Shown: positions 41,131 to 50,326 of the stretch, in pieces
How positions within the stretch are numbered: position 1 is the first letter of the stretch
How the letters are laid out: every line of letters starts with the position of its first letter
DNA from: Clostridia bacterium
GTDB lineage: Bacteria > Bacillota > Clostridia > Christensenellales > Aristaeellaceae
DNA length: 64,000 bases
Assembly: GCA_017430225.1 (NCBI GenBank)
Contig: JAFRNK010000124.1
Span: 62,001-126,000, forward strand
Direction: 5' to 3'
Program-made: the position numbers and the translations under genes
Notes under the pieces: model-generated
The model's input: only the letters and a program-made list of their open reading frames with translations
Told to the model about the DNA's origin: nothing
The model's database searches: none

Positions 41131-41268
41131 GGGTTTCCCTCCATACGATCGGCTGTGAATACAATGTCCTGAACTATAATAACACAAAACGATACGGTTT
41201 GGAAGATCGGAAACGCTGCAATCCAAACAGATATTGCGGTTCCGCATCGTATTCCGCATTCGCATGGG

Positions 41269-41297
41269 TTGACGCCCCTGTGTCTTTATACTAAAAT
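41269..41297 (+). promoter_or_regulatory. Promoter of the FliB-like gene
   Basis: TTGACG (41269-41274), 17-bp spacer, TAAAAT (41292-41297), about 130 bases before the ATG. No clear hairpin is seen in the leader. Confidence 0.65.
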
Positions 41298-41424
41298 GAA
41301 AACGACGCTATTCTGATGAAACTGCCTTAACGGACTGAGAGTATCAATCGCGAAGTCATTGGCATCGTTTTTGCAATGGCGTCTCCGTTGAGTTATCTGT
41401 ATTGTCAAGGTGAGGTCCTTTGAG

Positions 41425-42153
41425 ATGAATGTTTATGTGCCGGAATATTATTCCCGGTTCCGATGCATCGCTTCGAAATGCCGGAATACCTGCTGCGCGG
41501 GATGGGAAATCGATATTGATCCCGAAAGCCTTTCCCGCTATCAGCGGATGATGGGCGAATTCGGATCCCGTGTGAAGCGGAGCATCAGCTTGGACGGAAC
41601 GCCTCATTTCATTCTTTCGGATCATGAGCGCTGTCCGCTGCTCAATCAAAACAATCTGTGCGATCTGATCCTGAACGAGGGTGAAGACGCCCTCTGCCAG
41701 ATCTGCCGCGATCATCCGCGATTCCGCAATTACTTCTCCTCACGGGTGGAAATGGGGCTCGGTCTGGTATGCGGGGAAGCCGCCCGGTTGATCCTGTCCT
41801 GGCCAACGCCGCTCAGACTGATTCGTTTGGAGGGCGACGATGTCGAGGAACCGACCGACGACGAACGCTGTCTTTTCGATTTGCGGAACGAGTGGCTTTC
41901 GTCGCTGCCGGAAGATGGCCCACCGACCCGCCTCATGGAGACTTTGATCTATCGCCATCTTGCCGACGCGCTCTATGACGGCCGCCTGGAGGAGCGGATC
42001 TCTTTTATCAGGCGGGCTTTCGCTTCCATCACGGACGGCTGGCAAGACGGACGCCTCGACAGCCTCGTCGAACGGGCGCGGACCTTTTCAGACACAGTCG
42101 AGTATGACGATGAAGTGCTCGAACGGTGGATCGCACAAGGGCAAGATGAATGA
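41425..42153 (+). CDS. Flagellin lysine-N-methylase (FliB)-like protein
   Basis: A 242-residue protein with the Cys clusters typical of FliB: FRCIASKCRNTCCAGWEIDIDPES near residues 12-36, CPLLNQNNLCDLI near 75, LCQICRDHPRFRNYFSSRVEMGLGLVCGEAARLIL near 92-125. FliB proteins methylate lysines of flagellin and probably hold an iron-sulfur centre. It is shorter than FliB of enteric bacteria (about 400) and lacks flagellar neighbours, so the substrate may be different. ATG 41425 with GAGG 9 bases before is preferred over GTG 41410. Confidence 0.8.
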   Translation: MNVYVPEYYSRFRCIASKCRNTCCAGWEIDIDPESLSRYQRMMGEFGSRVKRSISLDGTPHFILSDHERCPLLNQNNLCDLILNEGEDALCQICRDHPRFRNYFSSRVEMGLGLVCGEAARLILSWPTPLRLIRLEGDDVEEPTDDERCLFDLRNEWLSSLPEDGPPTRLMETLIYRHLADALYDGRLEERISFIRRAFASITDGWQDGRLDSLVERARTFSDTVEYDDEVLERWIAQGQDE

Positions 42154-42208
42154 TGCGGGGAACGGATCTGGATTCTGGTGATACAATTCAACTGTGGGAG
42201 GGATAACG

Positions 42209-43006
42209 GTGGAACGTTTTCAGTTCGGCATTTGTGAATGGTGTCTTCCTCCTGTCGGGCCGTCCGTATGCCGCCTAGCCGCCGAATATGGGCTGGACGG
42301 CGTTGCTCTGGATTTCGGGAGCCTGCATGAAGGACTCCTGCTGGCGGATCCGCGGATCCGGAGATGGTACGCTGAGGAAAGCCGGAAAACAGGCGTGTCG
42401 TTCTGTGCCCTGGCGATGAACGTATTGTCTTCCTTTGACATGATTCACAAAGGATTCCTGGAAACAGAAGCCGCGATCAGGCAGATTTGTGATGAGGCGG
42501 TCATCGCAGCCGAGAAACTGCATATTCCTGTGATTCAGGTGCCCAATTTCAACGAGAATGCCATGACGGAAAGAGCTCATATGGAAACCATGGCGGAACG
42601 CTTCCGCGGTCTCTGCGACCGGGCAGGGGAAATCATCGTTGGGACCGAGAACACGCTCTCCGCCGGGGAAAACAAGGAGCTTCTGCGCATGGTTGACCGG
42701 AAAAACTTCCGGGTCTATTTCGATACGGAGAATCCTGCCGGATTCGGATTCGGCGACTCGCCGGAAATGCTGGAGAGCCTGGAGGGCCTCATCTGCCAGA
42801 TTCACGTGAAGGACGGCGACGGAAAGCGGATGTCCATGACGCCGCTCGGAACGGGGAACGGGCGTTTTCTGGAATGCGCGGATATCGTCATGCGCTCTGA
42901 TTACCGCGGCTGGATCATCCTGGAAAACGAATTCAAGGCCTACGGAAGGGACAATCATTCCCTGCTGCAAAACGATATCCGGACCATGAAACGCGCTTTT
43001 TCCTGA
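42209..43006 (+). CDS. Sugar phosphate isomerase/epimerase-like TIM barrel
   Basis: A 265-residue AP-endonuclease-2-type barrel. Ligand-like residues are Glu in IIVGTENTLSAGEN, Asp in VYFDTENPAGFG, His in ICQIHVKDGD, and Glu in WIILENEFKAYG. It probably isomerises or epimerises a keto-sugar, and the substrate is unknown. GTG 42209 is taken as the start because GGGAGGG lies 7-8 bases upstream. It follows the FliB-like gene by 55 bases and precedes thiamine pyrophosphokinase by 100 bases. Not closely similar to the isomerase at 14189. Confidence 0.8.
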   Translation: MERFQFGICEWCLPPVGPSVCRLAAEYGLDGVALDFGSLHEGLLLADPRIRRWYAEESRKTGVSFCALAMNVLSSFDMIHKGFLETEAAIRQICDEAVIAAEKLHIPVIQVPNFNENAMTERAHMETMAERFRGLCDRAGEIIVGTENTLSAGENKELLRMVDRKNFRVYFDTENPAGFGFGDSPEMLESLEGLICQIHVKDGDGKRMSMTPLGTGNGRFLECADIVMRSDYRGWIILENEFKAYGRDNHSLLQNDIRTMKRAFS

Positions 43007-43106
43007 AAAGCATCACTGGAGGACATCTTCGCTGGCAGGATCCCGAAAAGAAACCATTTTCTCTTGTTGATCCATTGAACGGTAACAAAGGAGGACGACG
43101 CTGTCC

Positions 43107-43733
43107 ATGCGCTGTGTGATTGTAGGCGGAGCTGACATCAGGGATTACGACAGCATTCGGGATCAACTGAGGCCGGACGATTATGTCGTTTATTGCGACA
43201 GCGGGCTCAGGCACATGGAGCGGCTGCATGCGTCTCCCAGCCTGATCGTCGGTGATTTTGATTCATATGAAAAGCCGGAGACGGATGTGGAAACGATCGT
43301 GCTGCCGCGTGAAAAAGACGATACGGATACAATGTTCGCCGTCAGGGAAGCGCTCAGACGCGGGTGCGACCGTTTCCTGCTGATCGGCGTGATCGGCGCG
43401 CGCCTCGACCATACGCTGGGGAACGTGTCCATCCTGCTCTTTCTGGATTCGATCGGCATTCCGGCTGCCATCATCGACGATTATTCCGAAATGGAGATCG
43501 TGTCGCGGCAGGAGGCGGCAATCGGCGGCGATTATGCTTACTTTTCCCTGCTGAACATCAGCGGGACGGCCTTCGGCATCAATATCAGCGGTGCCAAATA
43601 CCCGCTCGAAAACGCTGAAATCACATGCGAATACCAGTACGGCATCAGCAATGAAGTGCTGCCGGGCCATACGGCCAGGGTGTCCGTCAAAACAGGCCGG
43701 CTGCTGCTCATCAAGGTCAGGCGTGAATCGTAA
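43107..43733 (+). CDS. thiN: Thiamine pyrophosphokinase
   Basis: A 208-residue enzyme that transfers pyrophosphate from ATP to thiamine to give ThDP. Seen are CVIVGGADIRDYD and YCDSGLRHMERL at the start, LIVGDFDSYEKP (the DFDS motif), LPREKDDTDTMFAVREAL with the Asp pair that binds Mg-ATP, GVIGARLDHTLGNVSIL, and the smaller C-terminal beta domain. Length fits the family. AGGAGG lies 13 bases before ATG 43107, a little far. No TPP riboswitch (THI box) was found in the 100 bases upstream. Confidence 0.9.
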   Translation: MRCVIVGGADIRDYDSIRDQLRPDDYVVYCDSGLRHMERLHASPSLIVGDFDSYEKPETDVETIVLPREKDDTDTMFAVREALRRGCDRFLLIGVIGARLDHTLGNVSILLFLDSIGIPAAIIDDYSEMEIVSRQEAAIGGDYAYFSLLNISGTAFGINISGAKYPLENAEITCEYQYGISNEVLPGHTARVSVKTGRLLLIKVRRES

Positions 43734-43810
43734 CAGTTGTCAACGGCTGTTTGGAACTGATAACTGTGATGCGGGAACAATATAGTCCGGCCGATTGAAC
43801 CAAAATAATC

Positions 43811-43838
43811 AAAAGCCTCTGTTTTTACAGAGGCTTTT
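43811..43838. terminator. Bidirectional terminator
   Basis: 11-bp perfect stem AAAAGCCTCTG with CAGAGGCTTTT, loop TTTTTA. Serves thiN (+) and the WG-repeat gene (-). Confidence 0.88.
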
Positions 43839-43872
43839 CTGATGGTACCTGTAAGCTTGAAAACTGTTTGAT

Positions 43873-45456
43873 TCATTGTGCGATCTTTGCACCGCATTCG
43901 GGGCAAAAGTTGGGCAGTGTCTCGCCAAACGCATAACCACAGCTGGGGCAGTTGGTCAAGGGGGATTCCGCGGCGGGCTTGGGGGCGCCGCATTCGGTGC
44001 AGAATTTGCCTGTATTGCCGGGATGGCCGTTTTCACAGGTCCAGGAGCCGTCATTGTTGGTTGCGGAATCCTTGGCTGCTTCGGGCTGGTCCGCTTTTTT
44101 ATCTGCAGGCGCTGTTTGATCGAACTGGAAAATGCTGTACTGGCGGCTTCCGTAGCTGACCAGGGCGATGGAACCGTCCGCGTTCAGTTCTATGCTGCGC
44201 ACGCCTTCGGTGTATGGGAGCAGAGTGTTGCCGTTCAGGTCTACCACACAATACTGCTTATTGCCGTTCTGGCCCACAAACGCCCTGCTGTTGCTGGATA
44301 CGGGGAACGAGACATCGGCAAAGTGCTCTTGCAGCTCGCCTACGGCAGCGGAAAGCACGATGGTGCTGCCGTCCAGGTTCTTTATAGTGGCAAAGCTGCC
44401 CCTGTTGCGCACGATATCCTTGCTGTACACGAAGGGACAGGTCTCCTTGCCCTGGGCGTCTATGAAGCCGAACTTTCCATCCTTCACGGCGCTGATGTAC
44501 CCATAAGCCATCAGGTTCTCTCCGCTGTAGCCCAATTCTTCGTACTGGGGAGGAATCACTTCGTTGCCCTGCATATCGATCAGGCCGTACATCCGATTCA
44601 CTCTCACCAAAGCGTAGCCGTTGGTAAACGAGCGTACGCTATCGTAAACCTGCTTGGTTTTGAACAATTCGTTGCCGCGAATGTCATAGACGACGCCCCG
44701 GTCATACAGGTAGGGAACAACCAGATCAGCGGGATCCAGGGTGCAGGAGCTGGTAAAGGCTTTCTGACCGCTGCCCTGGTGATAATACACTGTAATGCCT
44801 TTTTCACGCACGCTTTCAAATTCGCCGCTGTATTGAGCGTTGTAGGGAGATTTCTCCAGCTTGCTGTTATAGAATACCTTTTCCTTGGCGAGATTGGTCA
44901 CACAAAGATAGGCGTTGTAGGCAGTGCAGTTGCCGCCGCCGTAATCGGAGCGGTTCAGAGTGCCCACTTTCTGGCCGTCAAAATATATATCCGCATAGTC
45001 TACGCGGAAAAAGCTCTTTTCCCCGGTACTCCAGTTGGAAAAAGTGTAGTCCTTGTCATCGGCAGAGCTGGGAGTCAGCTTGATGCCGGCCTGCCAACGG
45101 TCGGAGATGATATTCACGTCGGCATACTCCGCGGGCACCAGCACTTTTCCGAAGCCGTCGATCAGCCCTTCATCGTGAATGCCGTCTTTGGCCTGTACCT
45201 CGGTTTTGAAGCAGGGGAAATAACTGCTGGAAATCAGAGAGGTATAGCCTGATCCTTCATCCATAAGCACCTGGCCGTTGGCATCAATGATCTGGTAATA
45301 GGAGCTGCCCTCGGCCTGATAGGCGAAGGTGCCGGAGTATCTGTTCAGGCTCAGGTTCCGCGCGTTCAAGGAGTATTCCTTTTGTTCAGCGCCAGCCGGT
45401 ACAAAAGCTGGTATTGCCAGCATCAGCATGAGCGCAAGCGCAACGATCCGTTTCAT
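43873..45456 (-). CDS. Exported WG-repeat protein with two zinc-ribbon motifs
   Basis: A 527-residue exported protein with signal peptide (MKRIVALALMLMLAIPAFVPAGAEQ). The central part holds WG-type beta repeats (YGLIDMQGNEVIPPQYEELG, FGFIDAQGKETCPFVYSK and more degenerate copies at residues about 30-440). A linker rich in Ala/Asp/Lys (residues about 445-470) leads to two zinc ribbons: WTCENGHPGNTGKFCTECGA and NCPSCGYAFGETLPNFCPECGA. Zinc ribbons normally occur in the cytosol, so their place at the end of an exported protein is odd. Function unknown; AAGGGAGGAACATTTC precedes the ATG. Confidence 0.85.
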   Translation of the reverse strand: MKRIVALALMLMLAIPAFVPAGAEQKEYSLNARNLSLNRYSGTFAYQAEGSSYYQIIDANGQVLMDEGSGYTSLISSSYFPCFKTEVQAKDGIHDEGLIDGFGKVLVPAEYADVNIISDRWQAGIKLTPSSADDKDYTFSNWSTGEKSFFRVDYADIYFDGQKVGTLNRSDYGGGNCTAYNAYLCVTNLAKEKVFYNSKLEKSPYNAQYSGEFESVREKGITVYYHQGSGQKAFTSSCTLDPADLVVPYLYDRGVVYDIRGNELFKTKQVYDSVRSFTNGYALVRVNRMYGLIDMQGNEVIPPQYEELGYSGENLMAYGYISAVKDGKFGFIDAQGKETCPFVYSKDIVRNRGSFATIKNLDGSTIVLSAAVGELQEHFADVSFPVSSNSRAFVGQNGNKQYCVVDLNGNTLLPYTEGVRSIELNADGSIALVSYGSRQYSIFQFDQTAPADKKADQPEAAKDSATNNDGSWTCENGHPGNTGKFCTECGAPKPAAESPLTNCPSCGYAFGETLPNFCPECGAKIAQ

Positions 45457-45625
45457 GAAATGTTCCTCCCTTTGATTGATCGACAGTCGGTCTTCCCGTT
45501 ATTATAACACGCATCCTTGGCGAAATAAAGCAATTAAGAAGGTTTTTCGGAAAATAAGAAAATGCCGGGGTGATAAGATTAAAAAAATCATCACAGACAA
45601 ACCTGCCGCATTGATGGAATTGTGG

Positions 45626-45631
45626 TATAAT
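45626..45631 (+). promoter_or_regulatory. Extended -10 promoter of the EamA gene
   Basis: TGGTATAAT, that is TG-N-TATAAT with the hexamer at 45626-45631. The -35 region is poor, as is usual for extended -10 promoters. About 75 bases before the start codon. Confidence 0.55.
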
Positions 45632-45707
45632 GCATTGGGCGCACTGCTCAACAGACCGAATTTATGGCAATGCTTCAAAGTTCTGCAGAGGAATGATCAA
45701 AAACTCG

Positions 45708-46595
45708 ATGAATGACAAGAGATATCTCAAAGGGCATTTGTTTTCCCTTCTCTGCATTATTGCGTGGGGAACCTCGTTCCTGGTAAGCAAGAATCTGCTG
45801 AAGGATCTTACCTCAGTGCAGCTGATGATGCTGCGCTTTGTGATCGCATGGCTTGCAATCTGGGCGATATACCCGAAATGGCATTTCAATTGGCGGGAAG
45901 AAGGAAGGTTTGTCGTTTTTTCCCTGGTTGGAAACACGCTGTATTATCTTGCGGAAAATACAGCGCTGCAGCTGACGCTGGTCAGCAATGTCAGCATTCT
46001 GGTTTCCGCTGCTCCGATCGCTACCGCATTGATGCTGCGTCTGTTTGAACGCGATGAGAGGCTGTCGCGGCGCCAGATCGTCGGGATCGGGATCGCTTTC
46101 TTCGGTGTGCTGTTTGTCGTATTCAACGGTGTGTTCGTGTTGAAACTGAATCCTCTCGGGGATCTTCTGGCGCTTGCCGCGGCGTTCTGCTGGGCATTGT
46201 ACGGGTTTATCGCCAAACGGGTGATGGACAAGTACGACACGTTCCTGAGCCCCCGCAAGCTGATGTTCTACGGGATGGTCACGACCGCGCCTCTTCTGCT
46301 GTTTGAAAAGGGCAGCATGCCGGAAATCGGACGGCTGTCATTAGGGGATGTCTGCGGCCTGCTGTACCTGGGCCTCATATGCAGCGCTGTCTGCTATCTC
46401 ATGTGGAACGCAGCGATTGCGGAGATCGGCGCGATGAAGACGAATCTCTATGTTTATGCCGTTCCGGTCGTAACCATGATTGCCAGCGCCGCTTTCCTTG
46501 AAGAGGCGATCACCTGGGGCGGCGCGATCGGCATCGCGCTGGTGGTGGGCGGAATGCTGCTGAGCAGCTTGAACAGGCGCGTTCCCGAGGAGTGA
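45708..46595 (+). CDS. EamA-family (DMT) transporter
   Basis: A 295-residue membrane protein with ten predicted segments in two EamA repeats: LFSLLCIIAWGTSFLVSKNLLKDLTSVQLMMLRFVIAW (first), and DLLALAAAFCWALYGFIAKRVMDKYDTFLSPRKLMFYGMV (second half). These exporters move metabolites such as amino acids out of the cell; the substrate here is not known. Starts ATG 45693 (MIKNS) and ATG 45708 (MNDKR) are possible; AGAGGA is adjacent to the first and 15 bases from the second. Not linked to its neighbours. Confidence 0.9.
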   Translation: MNDKRYLKGHLFSLLCIIAWGTSFLVSKNLLKDLTSVQLMMLRFVIAWLAIWAIYPKWHFNWREEGRFVVFSLVGNTLYYLAENTALQLTLVSNVSILVSAAPIATALMLRLFERDERLSRRQIVGIGIAFFGVLFVVFNGVFVLKLNPLGDLLALAAAFCWALYGFIAKRVMDKYDTFLSPRKLMFYGMVTTAPLLLFEKGSMPEIGRLSLGDVCGLLYLGLICSAVCYLMWNAAIAEIGAMKTNLYVYAVPVVTMIASAAFLEEAITWGGAIGIALVVGGMLLSSLNRRVPEE

Positions 46596-46651
46596 ACAGT
46601 GTCCCGGTGCGTCGCGGAAAAACACGTGAATTATAATGCGGAGGTGTATCG

Positions 46652-46975
46652 ATGAGTTCGATTCAGTACCATAAGCTTGTGCGTGACAGGATTCCTGCAA
46701 TCATTGAAAAAGCGGGAAAGAAATGCAGGACTGCGATTCTTTCCGACGGTGAATACCTTGCGATGCTGGACGAAAAGCTGAATGAGGAACTGGCTGAATA
46801 CCAGGAAAGCAAATCGCTGGAGGAGCTTGCCGATTTGCTGGAAGTCATGCACGCTGTAGCTGCCGCGCGCGGGAGTTCATTCGAGCAAGTGGAAAGCATA
46901 CGGCGGGATAAAGCTGAAAAGCGCGGAGGGTTTACAGAACGGATCCTTCTGCTGGAAGTCCGGTCGGAGGAATGA
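46652..46975 (+). CDS. MazG-like NTP pyrophosphohydrolase
   Basis: A 107-residue all-alpha protein of the phosphoribosyl-ATP pyrophosphohydrolase-like / MazG superfamily: YHKLVRDRIPAIIEKAGK, then LDEKLNEELAEYQESKSLEELADLLEVMHAVAAARG, with the EExxE and ELADLLEV acidic pattern that holds Mg. It hydrolyses nucleoside triphosphates, probably as housecleaning of aberrant nucleotides. GGAGGTGTATCG precedes ATG 46652. It stands alone between the EamA gene and an esterase gene. Confidence 0.88.
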   Translation: MSSIQYHKLVRDRIPAIIEKAGKKCRTAILSDGEYLAMLDEKLNEELAEYQESKSLEELADLLEVMHAVAAARGSSFEQVESIRRDKAEKRGGFTERILLLEVRSEE

Positions 46976-47079
46976 CATGGCCCGGGATCGGGCAGCATCC
47001 GGATCAGTGGGTGGAAACTCTTCATTCATCTGATCGGGGATGCGGTACATTATTCTATTCAAGGCGGATGTGAAATAAC

Positions 47080-47850
47080 ATGCTGATCAAACAGGATTTC
47101 TATTTTCATTCACTGGACGCTCACCGTCCGCTTCATATTCGTATTCCGGACTTTGGTGAACCGCCGTTTCCGGTCATGTATTTCTTTGACGGCCACAACC
47201 TGTTTAGGGATGAGGACGCTACCTACGGGAAGTCGTGGGGGCTGGACGCTTTTTGCGCGGCATGGAACAAGCCTATGATCATCGTCGGCGTGGAATGTGC
47301 CCATGAAGGCAATCTCCGGCTATCTGAATATCTGCCCTACGGAACAGAGTATGGATGGCTTCGGGGCATTGAACCCTTGGGGCAAAAGACCATGGACGGC
47401 ATTATTTACGAGCTGAAACCCTATATCGACAGCGCCTTCCCGACCATCCCGTTCCGCGAGTGCACCGGCATCGGCGGTTCCAGCATGGGCGGCCTGATGG
47501 CTGCTTACGCTCTGGTCCATTACAATCAGTACATTTCAAAGGCGGCCTGCCTGTCTCCGGCCATCGGTAGCATCAGCGGCATGCTCTGGCATGAAATGAA
47601 CGAGACGGCCCTGAGCCCGGATTCGCGGATCTACCTCTCCTGGGGCACCAACGAAGGATATGGCGGCGTGAAAGACCCATGGGCTGAGGATACTTCCAGC
47701 TGGCTGTATAAAACCTGCAGGGCAACGGCGAACAAGGTGATCAATGCGGGCGGCGCGGGAAAGCTCTACTGCCAGATCGGCGGAAGCCACTGCGAAGCCG
47801 ACTGGGAGAAGCAGAACGCCATCTATATGCCCTTTCTGTGGCAGGAATAG
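47080..47850 (+). CDS. Alpha/beta-hydrolase-fold esterase (Esterase-D type)
   Basis: A 256-residue putative esterase. The N-terminal strand region is PLHIRIPDFGEPPFPVMYFFDGHNLFRDEDATYGKSWGLDAF, and the nucleophile is Ser in TGIGGSSMGGLMAAYAL. A late Asp or Glu (YLSWGTNEGYGGVKDPWAEDT) and His (IGGSHCEADWEKQNA) complete a triad. Enzymes of this type act on small acyl esters or siderophore esters. ATG 47080 has AAGGCGGATG some distance upstream, a weak site. Independent gene with a strong terminator after it. Confidence 0.85.
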   Translation: MLIKQDFYFHSLDAHRPLHIRIPDFGEPPFPVMYFFDGHNLFRDEDATYGKSWGLDAFCAAWNKPMIIVGVECAHEGNLRLSEYLPYGTEYGWLRGIEPLGQKTMDGIIYELKPYIDSAFPTIPFRECTGIGGSSMGGLMAAYALVHYNQYISKAACLSPAIGSISGMLWHEMNETALSPDSRIYLSWGTNEGYGGVKDPWAEDTSSWLYKTCRATANKVINAGGAGKLYCQIGGSHCEADWEKQNAIYMPFLWQE

Positions 47851-47929
47851 CGCTGAGAAGCATAGCAGATATTTAGTGTCAAAGCAGTACCCAATATCCA
47901 TAATCAGTATTTAAGAGCAAAATAATAAA

Positions 47930-47986
47930 GCCTCCGTTGACCGCAATCAACGGAGGCGCAGACCATGGCAAATTTCGTGCCATGGT
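47930..47986. terminator. Tandem terminator hairpins
   Basis: First stem 47930-47940 with 47947-47957 (11 bp, perfect). Second stem ACCATGGCA with TGCCATGGT (47962-47970 and 47978-47986), followed by TATTGTTTTA. They lie between the convergent esterase and HIT genes. Confidence 0.8.
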
Positions 47987-47993
47987 TATTGTT

Positions 47994-48428
47994 TTATAAA
48001 TTCGCTTTGATTTTTTCGATCATTTCTGCGTATTCAGTCTCACTGAGCTTGGTCTGGCCGGGATTCATGGCGAACACGCCGCCCCACTCGAAACCATCCC
48101 GATACTTCGGCACGAGATGGACGTGCAGGTGACAGCCGGTGTCTCCATACGCGCCGTAGTTGATTTTCTCCGGATGGAAGGCGGCGTGGATGGCTTTCGC
48201 CGCGCGGGCGACATCCTCGATGAAGGCGGCGCGGTCTTCCGGGCTGATGTCAACGATCTCGCTGACGTGGTCCTTGTAGGCTACGATGCAGCGGCCGGGA
48301 TGGCTCTGTTCCCGAAATAGGATGAGCCGGCTGACTGACAGCTCGCAGATGGGAATGCCAAAGGAATCCAGCAGTTCGCCGCCCATGCAATACCCGCACT
48401 TGCTGCGCGGGGCTTCCTGTTCGGTCAT
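47994..48428 (-). CDS. HIT-family protein
   Basis: A 144-residue histidine-triad hydrolase. The active-site triad is GCHLHVHLVPKYRDG near residue 95-108. A CxxC pair near the start (KCGYCMGGELL) with later His may bind zinc, as in GalT/Hint-like members. It hydrolyses nucleoside phosphoramidates or dinucleotides. The start ATG 48428 has AGAGG 7 bases upstream; GTG 48437 would put the SD inside the gene. No partner gene adjacent. Confidence 0.9.
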   Translation of the reverse strand: MTEQEAPRSKCGYCMGGELLDSFGIPICELSVSRLILFREQSHPGRCIVAYKDHVSEIVDISPEDRAAFIEDVARAAKAIHAAFHPEKINYGAYGDTGCHLHVHLVPKYRDGFEWGGVFAMNPGQTKLSETEYAEMIEKIKANL

Positions 48429-48504
48429 TTTACGCACCTCTTGTCTTTTGTATTGTCCGGGTTACGGCATCTTCAGTTAATTTCAGCACGTTTCCGCGAG
48501 CGGA

Positions 48505-49956
48505 TCACTGCATGAGTTCATCATACAGCGCCAGGTACTTGTCCGCGCTGCTGGTCCAGGAAACGTCCTTGCGCATGTTGCGCTTCACCATCTCGTCCCA
48601 GGCGTAGCGGTCGGTGAAATAAACGGTCTTTGCGTCGTTCACCGTGCCAAGCAGGTGGTCCGCGTCATACCAGCTGAAGGTGAAGCCGTTGCCATCCCCG
48701 CCGGAGAAGGGCAGGACGGTATCCTTCAGGCCGCCGGTCTCCCGGACGATCGGTACGGTGCCGTAACGCATGGCGATCAGCTGAGTCAGGCCGCAGGGCT
48801 CGAAAAGGCTGGGCACCAGGAAGGCGTCCGCGCCGGCATAGATCAGGTGGGCAAGCTGCTCATTGTAGGAGATATAGGCGCAGACGCTGCCCTTGTATTC
48901 CCCTTCATAATACCGGAAAGCGTTCTCGTACCGTGGGTCGCCCGTGCCGAGAACCACCAGTTGTGTGTTGCCGTCGATCATCTGCGGGACGATCGCATTC
49001 ACAAGATCCAGGCCTTTCTGGTCTGTCAGGCGGGAAACCAGGCCAATGACCATTTTATGCTCATCCTGATCCAGCCCCAATCTCTCCTGGAGGGCGGTTT
49101 TGTTGGTCTTTTTGCGCTCAATGGCGTTATCCACGTCATATTGCGCGGCCAGCAGCTGATCCGCAGCCGGATCCCACTGGTCCACGTCGATGCCATTCAC
49201 GATACCGCTCAGACGCGGGCTGTGATACCGCAGGTGCGCATCCAGCCCTTCGCCGTAGGCCTCGGTCTGGATCTCCTGCGCATAGGTCTCGCTGACGGTG
49301 GTGATGCGATCTGCGAAGGCGATGCCGCCCTTGAACATGTTGGCTTCCTGCTCGTTCCATTTCAGTACTGGATAGTCGAACAGGTCGTCCCGCAGGCCGG
49401 ACCAGTACTTCAGGTGCGGGATGCTGCAGATGCCCTGGAAACGGAGGTTGTGGATCGTCAGGATCGTCTTTGCTGCGCCGACGGGCGTATCCCAGAACTT
49501 GGTCCGCTTGTACAGCGGCACAAGCGCGGCCTGCCAGTCGTGGCAGTGGATGATGTCCGGCGCCCATCCGAGGTAGTTCATGATCGCCAGGGAAGCCTTG
49601 GCGAAGTAGCAGTACTTCGGAATGTCCTCCCACAGGCCCGTGTAGGGATTGCCCCAGTCAAAGAACTCCTTGTTCTCGACGAAGTCGTAGATGACGCCGT
49701 CCTTTTCCAGTTCCATGATGCCGACGAAGAAGGTGCGGCCTTCCAGGGTCAGATCCATCATGAAGGAACCCTTGTACTCCATTTGGTCCTTGTATTTCTG
49801 CGGGATGCAGGCGTACAGCGGGATGATGACCCGAACCTCGCACCCTTCACCCACCAGGGCACGGGGCAGCGCGTACATTACGTCTCCCAGACCGCCCGTT
49901 TTCACAAACGGATAGCATTCTGAGCCGATGAAAGCGATATTACGTTTTTCCGCCAT
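48505..49956 (-). CDS. glgA: Glycogen synthase
   Basis: A 483-residue ADP-glucose-type starch/glycogen synthase (GT5). The N-terminal ADP-glucose motif KTGGLGDV is in YPFVKTGGLGDVMYALPRAL. Other blocks are IIHCHDWQAALVPLYKR, GIVNGIDVDQWDPA, IGLVSRLTDQKGLDLV and the C-terminal E-x7-E region VPSLFEPCGLTQLIAMRYGTVPIVRETGGLKDTV. It adds glucose to the growing alpha-1,4 glucan. No glgB, glgC or glgD lies next to it. GGAGG 9 bases before ATG 49956. Confidence 0.95.
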   Translation of the reverse strand: MAEKRNIAFIGSECYPFVKTGGLGDVMYALPRALVGEGCEVRVIIPLYACIPQKYKDQMEYKGSFMMDLTLEGRTFFVGIMELEKDGVIYDFVENKEFFDWGNPYTGLWEDIPKYCYFAKASLAIMNYLGWAPDIIHCHDWQAALVPLYKRTKFWDTPVGAAKTILTIHNLRFQGICSIPHLKYWSGLRDDLFDYPVLKWNEQEANMFKGGIAFADRITTVSETYAQEIQTEAYGEGLDAHLRYHSPRLSGIVNGIDVDQWDPAADQLLAAQYDVDNAIERKKTNKTALQERLGLDQDEHKMVIGLVSRLTDQKGLDLVNAIVPQMIDGNTQLVVLGTGDPRYENAFRYYEGEYKGSVCAYISYNEQLAHLIYAGADAFLVPSLFEPCGLTQLIAMRYGTVPIVRETGGLKDTVLPFSGGDGNGFTFSWYDADHLLGTVNDAKTVYFTDRYAWDEMVKRNMRKDVSWTSSADKYLALYDELMQ

Positions 49957-50326
49957 GAATTTGTTCCTCCGTCTCAAAGATTAATGTTGTGCTTTTGCCG
50001 ACAAAGAAATAGGTAACTCTGCCGTGCTGATGCAGCGGTGGATACCGTCATACGCGCATTTTTATCGAAAATGCCTGGAGGTATCCGTGAAGAAGCATTG
50101 TCGGCTTTCTTGTATCCATAGTAACACAATCGACCGATTATGACAAGCGCTTTTTTCCGGATGCCGGCGCTGAGAAAGTGCCGTTTTGCCCAATATACCT
50201 TCATCCGCACGAGAAACGGGGACCATCTGAATCCCTGCTCAATATGCCGGAAAATGTTATACAACTTCTCATATTTGGGTTTCCGGTGAGCGGAATACTC
50301 TGTTCACCCTTCTGAAACAAGGCCTG
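49957..50326. other. Leader and gap upstream of glgA
   Basis: Contains the glgA promoter at 50118-50146 and a leader of about 150 bases. I found no riboswitch, terminator or gene in the rest. Confidence 0.5.
50118..50146 (-). promoter_or_regulatory. Promoter of glgA
   Basis: Minus-strand TTGTCA (50141-50146), 17-bp spacer and TACTAT (50118-50123). Confidence 0.6.

Noticed and set aside
43007..43106. TPP riboswitch before thiamine pyrophosphokinase
   Set aside because: No CUGAGA or other THI-box sequence is present in the gap.
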